Assembly: GCA_027592485.1 (NCBI GenBank)
Contig: JAQCKL010000221.1
Span: 1-7,406, forward strand
Length of the DNA: 7,406 nucleotides
Source: Cyanobacteriota bacterium
GTDB taxonomy: Bacteria > Cyanobacteriota > Cyanobacteriia > Phormidesmidales > Phormidesmidaceae
Direction: 5' to 3'
The position numbers were made by a program, and so were the translations under genes. Each line of letters starts with the position of its first letter. The first letter of the stretch is position 1. The notes under the pieces were generated by a model. The model was given only the letters and a program-made list of their open reading frames with translations. It searched no databases and was not told where the DNA came from. Below, piece by piece: positions 6,015-7,406 of this stretch.

Positions 6015-7174
6015 ACACCTCTACCCCCTAACGCCGCCCGCACCGCCTGTTGCTGATCGCGGCGGGTAATCCAGCGGTGGTAGGTACGGTTATGGATAGC
6101 GACCGAATGGCCCATCATCCGAGCCGACACGGTATCGGGTAGCCCCATCAGAATGGTACGCACCGCCCAGGCATGGCGCAAATCGTAGGGGGAAAACGGC
6201 ACCTCGTAGCGGCGAAACTGGACGGTCACCTGCTGGCCGATGCGTTGCAGGGTGGTTTGGGTTAAATCGGTTTGGATCGGTGGTAACTGACCCTCTCGCA
6301 ACTGGAATAAATCCACCCATTCCGGCAAAAAAGGCCACACGTCATGGGCACCGGTTTTAGTGGTGGGCAGCACCTCAATCAGGGCTTCCGGATCCCCCTG
6401 CCCCAGACTGCTGTAGTCGCAGAAAAAGGCCTCGTGGTTCCGCAGCCCATAGGTGGCCATTACCCCATAGACAAACCGCCAGGTGGGGTTGGGAATGCGT
6501 GCAAACCATTCCACAATCAGTGCGTCACTGGGCAGGTCTCGCAGTTGGGTTTGATGGCTGCCATAGTTGCCCCAGAGGGATTTCAAGTCCTGGGGTAGGG
6601 TGAGGTTCAAAAACTGCGAAAACCCCTCTAGGGCGGTGCAACAGACTTGGCGGCTGCGGGAATTGGCCCGAGTGGCTTTAACCGTGGCCAAAATTGCCTC
6701 TGGCAAATTTAGGGTGGGGTGGCGATCGCACAGGGCTGTTAATTTCCTCAGGTATGGGGCATAGGCCTTCTCCCAGGTGGTAGTGGCCGAGGCCAGGGCC
6801 TTGGGATCATCACCGTCAACCAGGGCAAAGTAGTGGGTTTGAAACGCCCGCACCTTTTCCCCCAGTTCTGCCGAGGCCATCACTTTCCCTGACAGGGGTA
6901 AATAGGCTTGCCAGTCAAAGGTATTTTCAATCAATCGGGCGGCGATCACCTTGGCCTCCCGTTCGGCTTGCTTGAGGCCCGCCTTGGTGACGGGCATGCC
7001 CAGGGGAATGCGCTGCTGATGGGGACGGAGGCGATCGCTGCCCGGACGGGGGGGTAGGGTGCCGCGCAGGGTCAGTTTGTCCCCACGCCGTTCTAGGCAG
7101 AGGCCCAGTCGGGCCGCCTTGAGGCGTTGATTGAGATCAGCAATTTGAGGGTCTAAGGGATCAGGTCGGTCCAT
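6011..7174 (-). CDS. Tyrosine-type site-specific recombinase (phage integrase superfamily)
   Basis: This 387-aa protein would cut and rejoin DNA through a covalent 3'-phosphotyrosyl intermediate. Residues 1-90 are Arg/Lys-rich and include an AP2/Arm-like part (LTLRGTLPPRPGS, then RIPLG), as in cyanobacterial integrases. Residues 100-215 look like the core-binding SAM-like helical domain. The catalytic domain (about 220-387) has Arg245 in YGLRNHEAF, Lys273 in TTKTGAH, Arg333 in SPYDLRHAW, His356 in MMGHSVAIH and nucleophile Tyr365 in RTYHRW. The usual first His of box II (HxxR) is Tyr330 here, a substitution I recall from other cyanobacterial members, so activity is plausible. ATG 7174 is the only start after an in-frame TAG four codons upstream, and it lacks a visible Shine-Dalgarno. 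The gene is divergent from petM. No phage genes, excisionase or att site are seen beside it, so it is a lone integrase here. A XisA/XisC-like excision role is possible but not shown. Confidence 0.88.
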   Translation of the reverse strand: MDRPDPLDPQIADLNQRLKAARLGLCLERRGDKLTLRGTLPPRPGSDRLRPHQQRIPLGMPVTKAGLKQAEREAKVIAARLIENTFDWQAYLPLSGKVMASAELGEKVRAFQTHYFALVDGDDPKALASATTTWEKAYAPYLRKLTALCDRHPTLNLPEAILATVKATRANSRSRQVCCTALEGFSQFLNLTLPQDLKSLWGNYGSHQTQLRDLPSDALIVEWFARIPNPTWRFVYGVMATYGLRNHEAFFCDYSSLGQGDPEALIEVLPTTKTGAHDVWPFLPEWVDLFQLREGQLPPIQTDLTQTTLQRIGQQVTVQFRRYEVPFSPYDLRHAWAVRTILMGLPDTVSARMMGHSVAIHNRTYHRWITRRDQQQAVRAALGGRGV

Positions 7175-7308
7175 GGGGAAAGGCTAGGGGCTGGAAAAGA
7201 CAGGAGTGGAGAGGGCAATGGGCCTGTAAAATACTTCCTGCATAGGAACTACGGTTTCTGATCTGATTGCTTATCTAAAAAGTCAAACGAGTAGGAGACT
7301 TAGAGGCC
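7175..7308 (+). promoter_or_regulatory. Divergent intergenic region between the recombinase and petM
   Basis: This 134-bp region must hold the petM promoter and probably that of the recombinase. A possible -10 element, TAAAAT, lies at 7227-7232, about 77 bp before the petM start, with no good -35 at 16-18 bp spacing. The AT-rich stretch TTATCTAAAA at 7271-7280 is a second, weaker candidate. I see no clear operator or riboswitch. Confidence 0.35.
7293..7297 (+). promoter_or_regulatory. Ribosome-binding site of petM
   Basis: AGGAG lies 11 nt before ATG 7309. It supports this start over any later Met codon, and the resulting protein has the length and layout expected of a PetM N-terminus. Confidence 0.6.
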
Positions 7309-7406
7309 ATGGGTGGCGAAATTTTCAACACAGCATTTCTATCGTTTTCTCTCATCTTGGTGGGATTGGGAATTGGCTTTTTCATGATCCGCCTACAGGG
7401 GGGAGA
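7309..7406 (+). CDS. petM: PetM, cytochrome b6f complex small subunit VII (3' end outside the window)
   Basis: The 32 visible codons start MGGEIFNTAFLSFSLILVGL and end MIRLQGG, with a likely acidic residue next. PetM is a single-helix subunit of about 32-36 residues in the thylakoid cytochrome b6f complex, which passes electrons from plastoquinol to plastocyanin or cytochrome c6. The hydrophobic segment at residues about 5-27 is the membrane helix. The short N-terminus, the small-residue-rich helix (LVGLGIGF) and the ending (L/I)QGGE match the family, whose cyanobacterial members end KIQGGE or similar. Only a few residues and the stop codon should be missing at the window edge. It has its own ribosome-binding site and diverges from the recombinase, so it is probably transcribed alone. 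Confidence 0.88.
   Translation, partial: MGGEIFNTAFLSFSLILVGLGIGFFMIRLQGG

Noticed and set aside
6344..6764. Plus-strand frames of 84 and 65 aa inside the recombinase
   Set aside because: Shadow frames opposite a well-supported catalytic gene.

Overview
The window looks like a filamentous or Leptolyngbya/Phormidium-type cyanobacterial chromosome. The support is six copies of the HIP1 octamer GCGATCGC (at 75, 2903, 3413, 5341, 6722 and 7031), a petM gene (a cytochrome b6f subunit of oxygenic phototrophs) at the right edge, and a very large multi-PAS hybrid histidine kinase of the kind common in cyanobacteria. The lineage assignment is inferred from these traits and from no database search.

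Layout. Positions 1-5361 (+) are dominated by one multi-sensor hybrid histidine kinase. It has about nine PAS domains, one GAF domain, a HisKA/HATPase_c core, a C-terminal receiver and a short conserved-looking tail. Its true N-terminus is not visible. PAS-like coding continues upstream of the first usable start codon and runs into an in-frame TAG at 55-57, so the gene may be broken there or have a sequence error. Three of its PAS domains (1468-2547) form a tandem array with an exact 360-bp period.

Positions 5362-6014 are a small transposon graveyard. First comes a short non-coding stretch. Next, on the minus strand, is an IS630-type transposase remnant (5532-5777) in which the extreme N-terminus is joined in frame to the C-terminal catalytic Glu segment, with the middle missing. 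After that is a frameshifted IS1-like zinc-finger transposase fragment (5836-6014, minus). Positions 6011-7174 (minus) hold an apparently intact tyrosine recombinase with recognisable R/K/R/H/Y active-site positions but Tyr in place of the usual first His of box II.

A 134-bp divergent intergenic region (7175-7308) leads to petM (+, from 7309), which runs off the right edge. I see no operon linking these genes. The kinase is probably a cytoplasmic signalling hub that integrates several ligands or cofactors. The recombinase and transposase scraps mark an accessory insertion zone between the kinase and the photosynthetic housekeeping gene petM. I see no CRISPR array, tRNA or rRNA, and no clear new multi-gene system. 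The most notable points are the broken or ambiguous 5' end of the kinase, the PAS triplication and the internally deleted IS630 fusion ORF.
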